From Pseudorasbora parva (Eukaryota > Chordata > Actinopteri > Cypriniformes > Gobionidae): a stretch of 64,000 bases of DNA. Position 1 is the stretch's first letter; each line of letters begins with the position of its first letter. Where the stretch lies: positions 5,844,267-5,908,266 of the forward strand of contig NC_090191.1 in NCBI RefSeq assembly GCF_024679245.1, given 5' to 3'. The translations under genes were made by a program, and so were the position numbers. The notes below the pieces were generated by a model, which was not told the origin of the DNA, searched no databases, and saw only the letters and a list, made by a program, of their open reading frames with translations. Of this stretch, positions 49,964 to 59,977 are shown piece by piece.

Positions 49964-50086
49964 ATGGGGTTTAATTCATGTAATGCAGTCACTATGTTTT
50001 CATGGACAAATTTGTATTAACAAGATTGTGATTGTATTTACAGTAAGAAAATCTTAATAAAAATATTTTTGGGAAGAAAAAAAAAG

Positions 50087-50298
50087 AGTTTGTTTTTTAG
50101 TTTTTGGGTTACTGTAAGATATCTGGCAAAGTATGGTGAGATATACAGTATTACAGGAAATGCTTTTGCAATAGGATATGGTATGCTATTAGATTGACTA
50201 TTATATTTTTGTATGCCACCAAAAACTATAACATGCTGTAATGTAGTTGTGTTCTGTAGACTCAAAAACACCATACAAATAGTGTAATATTTCAAATA
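50087..50298. other. Short AT-rich spacer
   Basis: About 210 bp between the LINE tail and a hAT MITE. I see nothing in it. Confidence 0.6.
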
Positions 50299-50306
50299 CT
50301 AGTTAT

Positions 50307-50917
50307 TAGGGCTGTACCGATACACCAAACCCACGATTCGGTTCGTATCACGATTTTTGACCCACGGTACGATACAAACCTCGATATGGGGGGGACAAAA
50401 CAGTTTTATTCTGTACAGTATTCTGTAGCCTATTTTGCCGTCAATACCATATATCTGTATGGTCAATAGGCTACTGCTGACGTTTTCTTTGCGGTACCAA
50501 TAGGCAATATATATTTAACATGAAGTATAGAGTCTCTTGTACATCAATACCAACAGAAGCGCCGCGTCAGACACGCTTCTGGTGTGCAAAGAAAGAGAAA
50601 ATGCAACGCAGCCGCCCCGCGGATGACACAACAGAAACGCCACGCTCACACCACATTGCCAGCCGGTTGGGGAAGCTTCTTGAAACACTTACGGCAAATT
50701 GTGTGGGTCTTGTCAACTACACGATTGCCATCCTTGTTCTCCACCGGGTAGCTGAAATGTTGCCATACTGCTGACTTAAAAGTTGGACCTGGACAGGAAG
50801 GATCATTCTGGGAGTTGGAAGGGGTGTGTCGCGATTCTGCCTTCTCACATCGCGATACAGGTTCGTGGACCTGCGTATTGCGATTTCGATTTCATATCGC
50901 ATATCGTTACAGCCCTA
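50307..50917. mobile_element. hAT-type MITE (611 bp)
   Basis: The ends are TAGGGCTGTACCGATA on the left and, reverse-complemented, TAGGGCTGTAACGATA on the right. A perfect 8-bp duplication CTAGTTAT lies outside (50299-50306 and 50918-50925). The subterminal regions carry several CGAT/ATCG motifs in opposite orientation. There is no transposase, so it is non-autonomous. An 8-bp duplication is the hAT hallmark. Confidence 0.88.
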
Positions 50918-51121
50918 CTAGTTATGTAATATATTTGCATTGCTTACCTATGTATATACTTCATCCATGTGAACAGACTGCAGTGTGATTGTGAGAAAAG
51001 TGAGTTTGTCCGAACACTTCTTCTCAGCCGTCTACATCTTTTACGTCGACACTCCCTGGAAGTTTCAGGACATAAGATTATATGATAAGTTTAAATGTTT
51101 AACATAATGTCTTGGACACAT

Positions 51122-51585
<464 letters not shown>

Positions 51586-51589
51586 GTGC

Positions 51590-51756
51590 TACCTTTCCTG
51601 TAGCTCAAACAGTAGAGCATGGCGCTAGCAATGCCAAGGTCATGGGTTTCGATTCCCAGGGAAAGCAAGAACTGACAAAAATGTAAAATGTGTACCTTAA
51701 AATGCAATGTAAGTCGCTTTGGATAAAAGCGTCTGCCAAATGCATAAATGTAAATG
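51590..51756 (+). mobile_element. tRNA-derived SINE
   Basis: The head resembles a tRNA. It has an A box TAGCTCAAACAGTAGAGC from 51601, a B box GGGTTTCGATTCCC from about 51644, and a spacing near 40 bp. After a short body it ends with the block AGTCGCTTTGGATAAAAGCG (from 51711) and GTCTGCCAAATG, then TAAATG-like repeats. Such a tail is widespread in fish SINEs from memory. The head has extra bases compared with a real tRNA and no intact cloverleaf was found, so I do not call a tRNA gene. Confidence 0.8.
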
Positions 51757-51915
51757 TCTTATTTATTTAAATAATAGTCTTTTAAAGTTTATTAAACACA
51801 TGAAGTCATTCTTTCTTCTCAAAGCACCTCTTAAAATAACAACTAATACTATTTTATAGGTTAAGATATTTAAGAGTTTAATATTAAATCATAAAAATAA
51901 AGCATTTTTTCCTAC

Positions 51916-52094
51916 CAGACGTAATGGTCCTTGGAATGGGAGGCAACCATGTTCATTTTATGCCCGCAATTCTTGCATTTAATTTTGCGTTTCAACAAGC
52001 TTATCATTTTCAACCATTTTATTAACTTTAAAGACGATTTTTTGGTTTCTCCAACATAAACATTGTTCAAAAGTTTTCTCTCCAGTGAATCCAT
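51916..52094 (-). CDS. Candidate exon with half zinc ribbon (Merlin/IS1016-like transposase?)
   Basis: From an ATG at 52094 (minus strand) the frame reads MDSLERKLLNN..., followed by a basic segment and IKCKNCGHKMNMV, ending DHYVW. A stop follows directly, but the sequence at that point (CTG|GTAGG at 51915) could be a splice donor. N-terminal zinc ribbons of Merlin-type transposases have this layout from memory: CxxC, a hydrophobic stretch, W, then a second CxxC. The second CxxC would lie in a next exon, which I have not found. The start lies 141 bp from the ATG of the plus-strand gene model, head to head. It could equally be a chance frame. Confidence 0.25.
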
Positions 52095-52234
52095 CGAGTC
52101 AGCGACCAATACAACCAAAAAATTAAAAATTGGCGCACTTTAATTTCATTGGCTTATGATGTTATGAGAATCAGATGCACCTACCAGGGGTTGTGTGTTG
52201 GCAGAGGTTGGCAGCTGGTTGGCAGAGTTGACAC

Positions 52235-52315
52235 ATGACGAAGCACTTCTTCAATCTGATAGGCCAAGCAGCACTGCCTAAAGGTTGCTCTGCTCCGAAC
52301 TTTATTGTAGAGATG
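52235..52315 (+). CDS. CCDC106-like gene model, candidate exon 1
   Basis: ATG at 52235 opens 27 codons (MTKHFFNLIGQ...IVEM) that end at a strong donor ATG|GTAAGT in phase 0. The next candidate exon begins after a good acceptor (TTTATTTCAG) 107 bp on. I do not recognise the sequence. The support is only the start codon, splice signals and phase agreement. Confidence 0.3.
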
Positions 52316-52422
52316 GTAAGTAAAGTAGGCGTATCAAATTCCTTGGGAAATGTTGTTTTGTTATTACTTTCATTCTTTATTACTTGCATGTGAAACAATA
52401 TCTTTATCTCACTTTATTTCAG

Positions 52423-52576
52423 CATCAACATACAGGCCTATATGATCAAGCGCCTTCAGCTCACTGCCCCTCACCTGGCAGTGGGGGGAGTGCGGATACC
52501 ATTCATTTTACCCGCGCACAGGCACGACGGGGAAATACCGAGGGAAAAGAAGAAGACATTTTCATACACAAAAGTG
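52423..52576 (+). CDS. CCDC106-like gene model, candidate exon 2
   Basis: 154 bp between acceptor TTTATTTCAG and donor AAAGTG|GTAAGT. In the frame set by exon 1 it is open (HQHTGLYDQAPSAHC ... EEDIFIHKS) and rich in S, G and charged residues. It ends in phase 1, as exon 3 requires. A second frame is also open, so the reading is uncertain. It is unrecognised on its own. Confidence 0.35.
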
Positions 52577-53320
52577 GTAAGTTGTGTTTATAAAAGTGAA
52601 ATTAGTTGTTGTTAGTGTGCTACGCACAATAGCTGATATTTCTCATGATGCGATTGCATACAAGTCAACACAAATTGATCATTCTGGGCATTCATTGGTT
52701 TGTATGGTAGGATGCCCTTTTTGTTAGAATGCTACAAAAGAGATGTGTTAAAAAACAACACAAAGTGTGTTGATGGTATTTTGACACATGTTTGGTTCAA
52801 CACACACGTGTGTTAGAATGTAACTGGATAGAACAGCACTGGGTGGAGGGCAGTTTGTGTTTATGATAGAAATTATAGGTATATTTTATATGGTATCCCA
52901 TAAAAAGCTCAAATAAATAAATAAAATCTTAAGTTATAAAAACTTAAATATTAACGTTTTCAAGGCACCTTTTCAAATGCTGCTTTCCCCGCTTTTTACT
53001 TGTTATAACTAACCAGACTGTATTTCTGTCAGACATCTGCAGAAGCTCTTATTAATATTAACAGAAATTTAGATGTTGGCGATTCATTGAATGTTTAATT
53101 TGAAGTCACCAGAATCGTGACCAGTGACTCCTTTATTGAGCTCTTGACAATATTACCATCATGTTTTTGTAGCTTTCTCAAGAGTTTAATATCTGAAAGA
53201 TATTAGTTATTAGAAAAGGTGTTTAATATTGTATGATTAACAAGTTGCAATTTTCTTAAAATGTGTTTTTAAATACATAAATATAGTGCGAACAGGATCT
53301 TATAGTCTACGGTATCGAAC
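52577..53320 (+). other. Intron 2, first part, no gene seen
   Basis: AT-rich intron sequence. A short stretch at about 52745-52825 has GTGTGTT/AACACA inverted motifs similar in flavour to the minisatellite at 55636. Nothing else is supported. Confidence 0.5.
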
Positions 53321-53322
53321 TG

Positions 53323-53475
53323 GATCAGCTCATGAATCTCAATGAGGGTGACAAACCAAAAGCTTGCCGCAATGGATGCCAACATATTACAATACTCATA
53401 CATGACTCCTATCATGCATTGCGGCATGAAGCTTTTTTTTGTCACCATTGTTGAGATTCATGTGCTGATTCTTGA
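53323..53475. repeat. Short foldback repeat in intron 2
   Basis: The left arm has CTCATGAATCTCAATGAGGG, then GCTTGCCGCAATGG. The right arm reads, reversed, as CACATGAATCTCAACAATGG, then GCTTCATGCCGCAATGC. The arms are about 60 bp around a centre near 53395. It looks like a small MITE or a foldback relic. No target duplication was identified. Confidence 0.6.
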
Positions 53476-54219
53476 TATCTGTGTTTGACTAGTTTGTGCT
53501 GTAGCTCAAAACTTTCTTTTTAAGAAATAATTCTGCACTGCTGGAAATCATGATGTAGCTTCACAAGACCGTTATAACTAACAGCACATACATAAATTTA
53601 ATACACACCATCCAAATACTCAAAAACTTAATTAGGGCAATTGGAGCCTGGGTAGAATATTCTGTCTGAGCCCCTCTACAGCAGACAGCAAGCTAAATCA
53701 GTTTACCATTTTCACTAAGATTATATGGGCACACAAACTCGAGAAATGAAACAAACAATAAAACATCAACACCTAAACTTCTGTTAATCTCAAGAAGAGC
53801 TTTTGTGTGTAGATCAGGGGTCCCCAAACTCGGTCATGGAGGTCCACTGTCCTGCAGAGTTTAGCTCCAACCCCAATCAAACACACCTGAAACAGCTAAT
53901 CAATTGATGCGTCCCAATTCGCCTACTTATACTACGTCCTAAAAGTATTTACTCTTTTTGTGAAGAAAAAGTATATACTTTTGAGTGTGTAGCAGAAAAG
54001 TATGCAAGCTTCGGGACATACTAGTTCACCATCTTTAACGGACTCTTCAAATCCTCCACATTCAGATTAATCTCCTACCGTATCGGAGAGAAATGTAGCC
54101 GCTCGTTGATCTGCCATTTGTGGGTCTTTGATGCAGAGACTCTCCTCGTGTGTTTGCAGTTTAAATATAAAAGTTATATTTAAAAAAGTGCATTTAAAAG
54201 TTAACGACCAAATGTGTCA
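53476..54219. other. Intron 2 with partial repeat ends
   Basis: At 53815 a stretch beginning CAGGGGTCCCCAAACTCGGT resembles one end of a common fish hAT-type repeat, but no partner end is seen. From about 53910 another repeat-like stretch (CGTCCCAATTCGCC ... CGGGACATACTAG) follows. Both are unconfirmed fragments. Confidence 0.35.
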
Positions 54220-54223
54220 TTAA

Positions 54224-55413
54224 AGGGGGGGTGAAATGCTGTTTCATGCATACTGATCTTTTTACACTGTTAAAGACTTGGAATCCCATACTAAACATAG
54301 ACAAAGTTTCAAAAGTTAAGGTGGACGTTTGATGGGAGTATTTCTTTGTCAAAAATACTACTTCCGGTTAGTCATAAGTTTCGGCAAGTTTTTTGAGATC
54401 ATGCGTCCCCTTTGACGTTAATGGGGGCAGAATTTCCTTGTATGGGCCTTACGGACAATTCTACCGGAAGCGCGTGAGAGAGAGCGAGGGAGAGAGCGAA
54501 AGCAACAGGCTACGCCCATCAAAGCGCTGGCTTGTAGGGTGCTGGACAGGTGATGTGCACATAACAATGTCACCAAAAAAGTGCGTTTTTGGTTGCCAGA
54601 CCAAGACAGTCCTGCACAGATTCCCCCAAAACCCCGCGTTAAGGCAACAGTAGATGTAATTTGCTTTTCCGGATCAGCAACTGAGTTGCGCGAATGTTTA
54701 TATCTGTTCGCTGCATTTCGGTGCCGACTGTTTCATAAACAAGGCCCGGCTCGACGCCGGATTTTCCCAATCGCCTAATGCTGAATGATGGAGCAGTCCC
54801 AACGTTAGAAGGGTGAGTGAGACTGCTTCAAATGTCTGTGTTTTTTTTAGTCCGCTTACTGTCTACACAAACCACACGTAAGCACACAAACACACGTGCA
54901 CAATTGCACTTCCCACATGTACACCTTCAAAGACAAAAATACGACGATATAATTCAAGTATAAATATGTAATAACACAAGCCGCTAAGCATATTATATAG
55001 TTAGTGTATAACTTGTACCACATACAGACGTCCTGCTCTAGTCGTTTTTGCTGCTGCTCCTGTTCAACTGCAGCCTCTGGGTCTGATTCCGGATCATAGA
55101 TGTATGGCTGTATCTGATTAAAAGCCATATTTTTATTTTGAATAAAGTTTTTTTCCCGCTGTTAGGGATGACACAGCTTTACGACGCACTCGACTCAACA
55201 TAGCAGCAGCGAGCACACGTCATTATTTAGCTCCGCTCACACGACACGCCCCCACCCGCTCGGCTTTTTTCGGAAAGACTCGGAACAGCGCATCTTTCTT
55301 ATATAATTATTTAAAAAATAAAGACTTTTCGGAGATATGCAGGATGCAATGCTACTCTATAGGTACTCAAGATTGACATGACACTGACTGAAACTGAGTG
55401 TTTCACCCCCCCT
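54224..55413 (+). mobile_element. TTAA-flanked DNA transposon with THAP relic (Kolobok-like)
   Basis: The inverted ends are AGGGGGGGTGAAA and TTTCACCCCCCCT, each flanked by TTAA (54220-54223 and 55414-55417). TTAA targets together with a THAP domain are features of Kolobok elements from memory. The 1190-bp interior holds only a short start of a transposase, listed separately, so the element is non-autonomous. Confidence 0.75.
54567..54653 (+). pseudogene. THAP-domain transposase N-terminus, truncated
   Basis: ATG at 54567 begins MSPKKCVFGCQTKTVLHRFP, continues with QNPALRQQ and stops at TAG. The C-x3-C spacing, LHRFP and NP..R are the start of a THAP zinc finger. The rest of the domain and the transposase are missing. 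A splice after LRQQ is possible but I see no continuation. Confidence 0.6.
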
Positions 55414-55417
55414 TTAA

Positions 55418-55635
55418 AAAAGTTCACAATGCTGCTGCAGAGAAATATAATGTGGACAACACTGAATAAATATATTTTTGTCAGGTTAAATATTGATAGT
55501 TGGTCACTCAAACCTCTTTATCTAAACTTCTCTACTTAACCGCCGGACTCGCACATCCGCCATGTTTGTAGTTTTTAACGCTTTTTATCCACGTTTGTAG
55601 TTCTAATCGAATCCCCATACGACCTCGCAGTGGGT
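55418..55635. other. Intron 2 spacer
   Basis: About 220 bp between the Kolobok-like element and the minisatellite. No feature could be supported. Confidence 0.5.
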
Positions 55636-56495
55636 TGTATAACACACACTCTGTGTTAGAATCTACACAACGTGTGTTATCCCTGAGCACACACACACTA
55701 CATGTTATATCTATACAACATGTTATCCCTGAGCTCAAACACACTTCATGTGTTAAAATCTACACGTTATCGCTGAGCACACACACACTTCATGTGTTAA
55801 AATCTACACAACGCGTGTTATCCCCTGAGCACACACACACTTCATGTGTTAAAATCTACACAACGTGTTATCCCTGAGCACACACAAAATACATGTTAAA
55901 TCTATACAACGTTATCCCTGAGCTCACACACACTTCATGTGTTAAAATCTACACAGCATGTTATCGCTGAGCACACACACACACTTCATGTGTTAAAATC
56001 TACACAACGTGTGTTTCCCTGAGCTCACACACACTTCATGTGTTAAAATCTACACAGCATGTTATCGCTGAGCACACACACACTTCATGTGTTAAAATCT
56101 ACACAACGCGTGTTATCCCCTGAGCACACACACTACATGTGTTAAAATCTACAAAACGTGTTATCCCTGAGCACACACACACTACATGTTAAATTTATAC
56201 AACATGTTATCCCTGAGCTCACACACACTTCATGTGTTAAAATCTACACAGCATGTTATCGCTGAGCACACACATTCTTCATGTGTTAAAATCGACACAA
56301 CGCGTGTTATCCCTGAGCACAAACACACTACATGTTAAATCTATACAACATGTTATCCCTGAGCTCACACACACTTCATGTGTTAAAATCTATACAACAT
56401 GTTATCCCTGAGCTCACACACACTTCATGTGTTAAAATCTACACAACGCGTTATCCCCTGAGCACACACACTTCATGTGTTAAAATCTACACAAC
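55636..56495. repeat. Minisatellite, about 17 imperfect copies of a 43-53 bp unit
   Basis: The unit contains CATGTGTTAAAATCTACACA, ACGTGTTATCCCTGAGC and an (AC)3-6 run. Copies of the CTGAGC core recur at about 55684, 55728, 55772, 55825 and on to 56459. Copies differ mainly in AC-run length and in loss of GTGTT. Repetitive peptides readable across it (VLKSTQRVLS-like) are not evidence of a gene. Confidence 0.93.
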
Positions 56496-57139
56496 ACAAA
56501 AAAGTGTCCAAATTTAACCTAAAATGTTAAAATATATGTTTTTAATGTATTCTTGTACCTTTAAATACTTTGGTCAGTTCAAGAATAATTTATGCAATTT
56601 AATTTTATATTTATTTTAAAGAATTAATAAAAACTAGAATTAATAAGAATTAGTATGTTGTTGCAAATGGTCAACGTTGATTTGGGATTTAGGAAGTAAT
56701 TAATGCAATACTTTTTAGAGGGAATAATTATTACAGTAATCTAATTACACTTTTGTAATTAGTAGTAATTGTTTTTTTTTTTTAGAGTAACTTACCCAAT
56801 ACAAGGGATAGGTGGTGGTTATTATAAAAACTTTTGTCCAGCTAACTATTGCTTAACCATGTTTTAAAAACCAAGTTTTTTGTTTTTTTAACAGTACAGT
56901 ACAGTAATTAGTTTTACTGGTTTGTTTGCTTAAGTTTATTACCCTCTGTCTTAAGTTATCTTCTGATAATTTATAACAATAATGGAGACCAAATAAACCT
57001 GTTGTGTCTTGTGGATGAATTGCATAATGTAAAACACTTTTGACTATGATCTTACAAGGTTTGGCCACTCTACCCCACTGACATGTATTCCTATTTTTTC
57101 ATGTCATATTTTGCACTTAGTAGTATGGATAATCTCAAG
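56496..57139. other. Intron 2, last part
   Basis: AT-rich sequence running up to the exon 3 acceptor. I see nothing beyond poly-T runs. Confidence 0.5.
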
Positions 57140-57262
57140 CCTGTGAAAAACATATTCTCTGGAAAAAGAAGGCGGAGATGCTCCAGTCTCGGGTGAATGA
57201 GCTGGAGGAGGAAAATGACTTACTCAAGAAGCAGCTTGAAGAAAAGTCAGTACCAGAACAAG
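57140..57262 (+). CDS. CCDC106-like gene, exon 3 (coiled coil)
   Basis: The frame reads CEKHILWKKKAEMLQSRVNE, then LEEENDLLKKQLEEKSVPEQ. It is a clear Leu/Glu/Lys coiled coil with heptads through ML..RV.EL..EN.LL..QLEE. It starts after CTCAAG|CC, an acceptor with a modest pyrimidine tract, and ends CAAG|GTTTGT in phase 1. Both phases match the neighbouring exons (exon 2 ends phase 1; exon 4 begins AT GGG). Family members pair such a coiled coil with the C-terminal domain found in exon 5. The role in this family is poorly known; the human protein is described as nuclear and p53-interacting. Confidence 0.55.
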
Positions 57263-57739
57263 GTTTGTACAGATAGAGCACATGGCTCTCCGGAACCTCT
57301 ATGGGCTTTTGAAGAATAATGCTATAGCATAACTGTACATATTTCCTGTTTGACAATATTGTTGCTGACCTTTCAATATTATTTTGTACCTGCTTTAGGT
57401 TTTTGATTTTTTGATTATATTTAGCACATGCATACATTTAGGTGGACAATGTGTAGGATCTCTAAAGCAGAAAACCCTCAAAATGGAATTAAAAATAGAG
57501 ATATAGAGTTATTGAAAACATTTGCATTTAAAACTAAATGCTGCTGATTTTTGGACACCTGTTAAATTGCAATTAAAAATGATTTCCTACAGTAGGTATG
57601 TAGTCTTTCCATTTATAGGTATCTACTCAAAGTTTTCTCTTGCTAGGGTTTGGAGTTTTTGTAATTGATATTAAATTGTTTGTTTTTATTTTTTAATATA
57701 TTTTTTTAAATTACAAATCAGAAAAAAACAAATATATTT
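57263..57739. other. Intron 3, first part
   Basis: AT-rich, with no supported feature. Confidence 0.5.
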
Positions 57740-57747
57740 AAAAAATT

Positions 57748-58240
57748 GGTCCCAGTTTATATTGTGTCTCTAACTACTATGCACTAAAATTTTAAATAAT
57801 AATTTGATACAATGCACTTATTTGTGTACATACATGTTTTAACATTGTACTTATATTTAAAAAATATCTGCATGTAATTACATCTGTAATTAATTTCTGT
57901 AATTACATTCTGTAATGTACTACATTTTTTCATTTGAGTATATTTAGGTTTATAACGGGGTCTGGTTCTCATACTTATTGATGAACAGGAATTGTAGTTT
58001 GCGATTAAAGCGGCAAATTCCTCCATCAAAGTCAATCGCGCTGTGCAATTGTGCCTACTGTGAGAACATCCTAACTCACCCTTAAACCTACCCATACCGT
58101 CAAACCTGTCCCTAACCTTACCCGTATCCCACCTCAAAAGCAGCAGTGTTTTGCAATATAATATGAGCACAATAAGTACATTGTACTTATTTTTTATGTA
58201 AGTATATAGTAGATAAGGAAACCTAATTTTAAGTGTGACC
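57748..58240. mobile_element. TIR element (493 bp) in intron 3
   Basis: The left end GGTCCCAGTTTATATTGTGT pairs with a right end that reads, reversed, GGTCACACTTAAAATTAGGT. The next 25 bp also match loosely (CTACTAT..ACTTA). AAAAAATT borders both sides (57740-57747 and 58241-58248), but its low complexity weakens it as a target duplication. There is no coding capacity. The superfamily is uncertain. Confidence 0.55.
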
Positions 58241-58248
58241 AAAAAATT

Positions 58249-58537
58249 ACATAGTGAAAATAAAATAGTCTCTTATTTGGGTGACAACATTTAGAGCTTT
58301 AGCTGTTATTTACTGCCATTTGTAAGGATTGAACTGACTTCACTTGTGTATAGCCTGTAGACTGCTGCCTTGCCATAGCATATTGGATTTCCATTTACAA
58401 CAGTGGCTATAGACAACATTAGCATTATTTTTTTTAGTAGAATTCACTGAAATACTCAAATAGTTACAGTAAAGTTCTTCAAAAAGCACCTTGATTATAC
58501 AGTGGGTATAGGTTTACATTATAAGTTTATATTACAG
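58249..58537. other. Intron 3, last part
   Basis: About 290 bp leading to the acceptor ATATTACAG. Nothing further was identified. Confidence 0.5.
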
Positions 58538-58620
58538 ATGGGAACTTGGAGATAATGGCCACTGGAAGTGAGGAGCCACAGGCCATGATTTTGGACTCCA
58601 GCACTGACACTACCACTGAC
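58538..58620 (+). pseudogene. CCDC106-like gene, exon 4, 5' part (broken by hAT insertion)
   Basis: After acceptor TTACAG the frame, continuing phase 1 from exon 3, reads DGNLEIMATGSEEPQAMILD and SSTDTTTD. It then runs into the outer hAT element. Inside the element the frame stops after 15 codons. The acidic Ser/Thr/Asp run resumes in the same frame beyond the element, so the two halves were one exon. The 8-bp duplication CCACTGAC is exon sequence. Confidence 0.65.
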
Positions 58621-58986
58621 CAGGGATGGGCAGTATTTCAAATACATGTATTTAAAATACGTATTTGAAATACAAAATACTATTTTGTATTTTGTATTTT
58701 GAAGCCTTTGGAAAAAATCGAATGTAATTTGTATTTAAATACATTTAAGATGAGTATTTTTGTATTTTCAAAATACTCAAAATACTTTGAGCCAGGCAAC
58801 CTCTTTATCAGGAGCTGTTTTCATGCATCTACTAGTTCAGACCAGACACGCCCCTCCCCCCAACATTCATTCAGGTGAGCCGCAGCTGTACAACCCTAGT
58901 CTGACAAGCCAGACCCACATCAAGATGTTTGGTCTGGAAACTCACCATTGACGGCTCAATCCGAGGGGCGGATAAACGGCTGTCTT

Positions 58987-59247
58987 TCAAACTCCCTCTG
59001 CACGCGATAGGATAGCGCTACACCAACCAGAGCAACGAAGGTGAAGCAGAGCTCGCTGACTGATTAAACATTCGCCGTATCCGGTCGGCAAAACTCTGAA
59101 CACATCTTCCCTTCTTAAGAATGACTTCAGTGCCGTTATTTGTTCTTTTCTCAGAGAAAAGCTTAACTCAAGTCTTCCAGAGTCATGGCCAAAGCTGATT
59201 CGAAAGACCGCCGTTCGCCAGCGTCTGTGTTTACTAGAAGCACGCAA
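58987..59247 (-). pseudogene. RecQ-like DNA helicase fragment
   Basis: The minus-strand frame reads ...FSLRKEQITALKSFLRREDV, then FRVLPTGYGECLISQ. This matches the start of a RecQ/DEAD-type helicase core: a motif 0-like LRKEQ..AL, then the Walker A region, normally G-x-GKS. Here Lys and Ser of the ATP-binding loop are replaced (GYGEC), and the frame soon departs from the family. The fragment is therefore non-functional. Such fragments recur within fish repeats from memory. Confidence 0.5.
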
Positions 59248-59249
59248 AC

Positions 59250-59977
59250 CAGTGTTGCCAACTATTTTCCAAGGAAAGTAGCTAAAGCCTGCCCAAAAAA
59301 TCGCTAAATGTTGCTAGATGACGTCATGCGTTAATTAGCATATTAGTGACGTCATCACGCCGTCCTTGCGTTCAGTCTGCCTGACGTTTTTTCTCTCCTA
59401 ATCCGTGCTCATTTACTATATTTTACAATAATATAATACAGCCGACTGTCCAATAAATGTTTTCATTTCCTATACATTTTTGTCATACAATATATGATAT
59501 AGTGAATTACAAAAAAAATTATATGTGTAAAATCTGAATTGAGAAACTGAATGAACTAAAGCTCTGTACAGTGAGTAATATAAGTGATAAGCACAAGAGA
59601 TGGAACTCATAACTAATTTATTCAAATATAAAACAAAAGAAGCAGATAACATTAAGTGAGAAATCGATGGCAACCTTGTGTGCTCATATGTGTAGCTCGC
59701 TCATTCACGTCTGTCAGCTGCTGTCTGTAGGCGCGAGCAGCTCCCCTCAGCCATTCACTGAACAGGGCAGACGCAGAGAGAGGTGTGTGTGACGGCAGAG
59801 GGGAAAAAAGACCTCGCGCTCGCAGGACAGTACTGGCGACATTTGTAAACTAAAGTAGCTGAAGTTTGTCCAAAAAGTCACTAGATTTGTCGCTAGTCGC
59901 TTTTTTGAAAATAAGTCACTAGAGGGGTCTGAAAAGCCGCTAAAGATAGTGACAAAGTCGCCAAGTTGGCAACACTG
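59250..59977. mobile_element. Inner hAT MITE (728 bp), third nesting level
   Basis: The ends are CAGTGTTGCCAACTATTTTC on the left and, reversed, CAGTGTTGCCAACTTGGCGA on the right. A perfect 8-bp duplication ACGCAAAC flanks them (59242-59249 and 59978-59985). Both subterminal regions contain GCTAAA / CGCTA motifs. There is no coding capacity. Insertion into the 58897-61390 element is unambiguous from the duplication. Confidence 0.88.

Larger units (their letters stand above)
44612..50086 (+). mobile_element. L1-like non-LTR retrotransposon (LINE), near full length, inactive
   Basis: The element begins near GGGACTTCCGGTTATGGCGG, followed by ORF1, a 540-bp inter-ORF region, and ORF2 with endonuclease, reverse transcriptase and C-terminal cysteine motif. 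It ends with AATAAA (50056) and a short A-tail (about 50076-50084). ORF1 has an internal deletion; ORF2 has two in-frame stops and one frameshift. The 3' UTR carries a run of 24 T (49933-49956). I could not identify a convincing target duplication. Confidence 0.9.

Noticed and set aside
44612..50100. Target-site duplication of the LINE
   Set aside because: I compared the flanks of the 5' start and the A-tail and found no convincing direct repeat; the exact 5' border is uncertain.
51590..51675. Functional tRNA gene
   Set aside because: A and B boxes are present, but the B box has an extra T, no complete cloverleaf was found, and a SINE body and tail follow.
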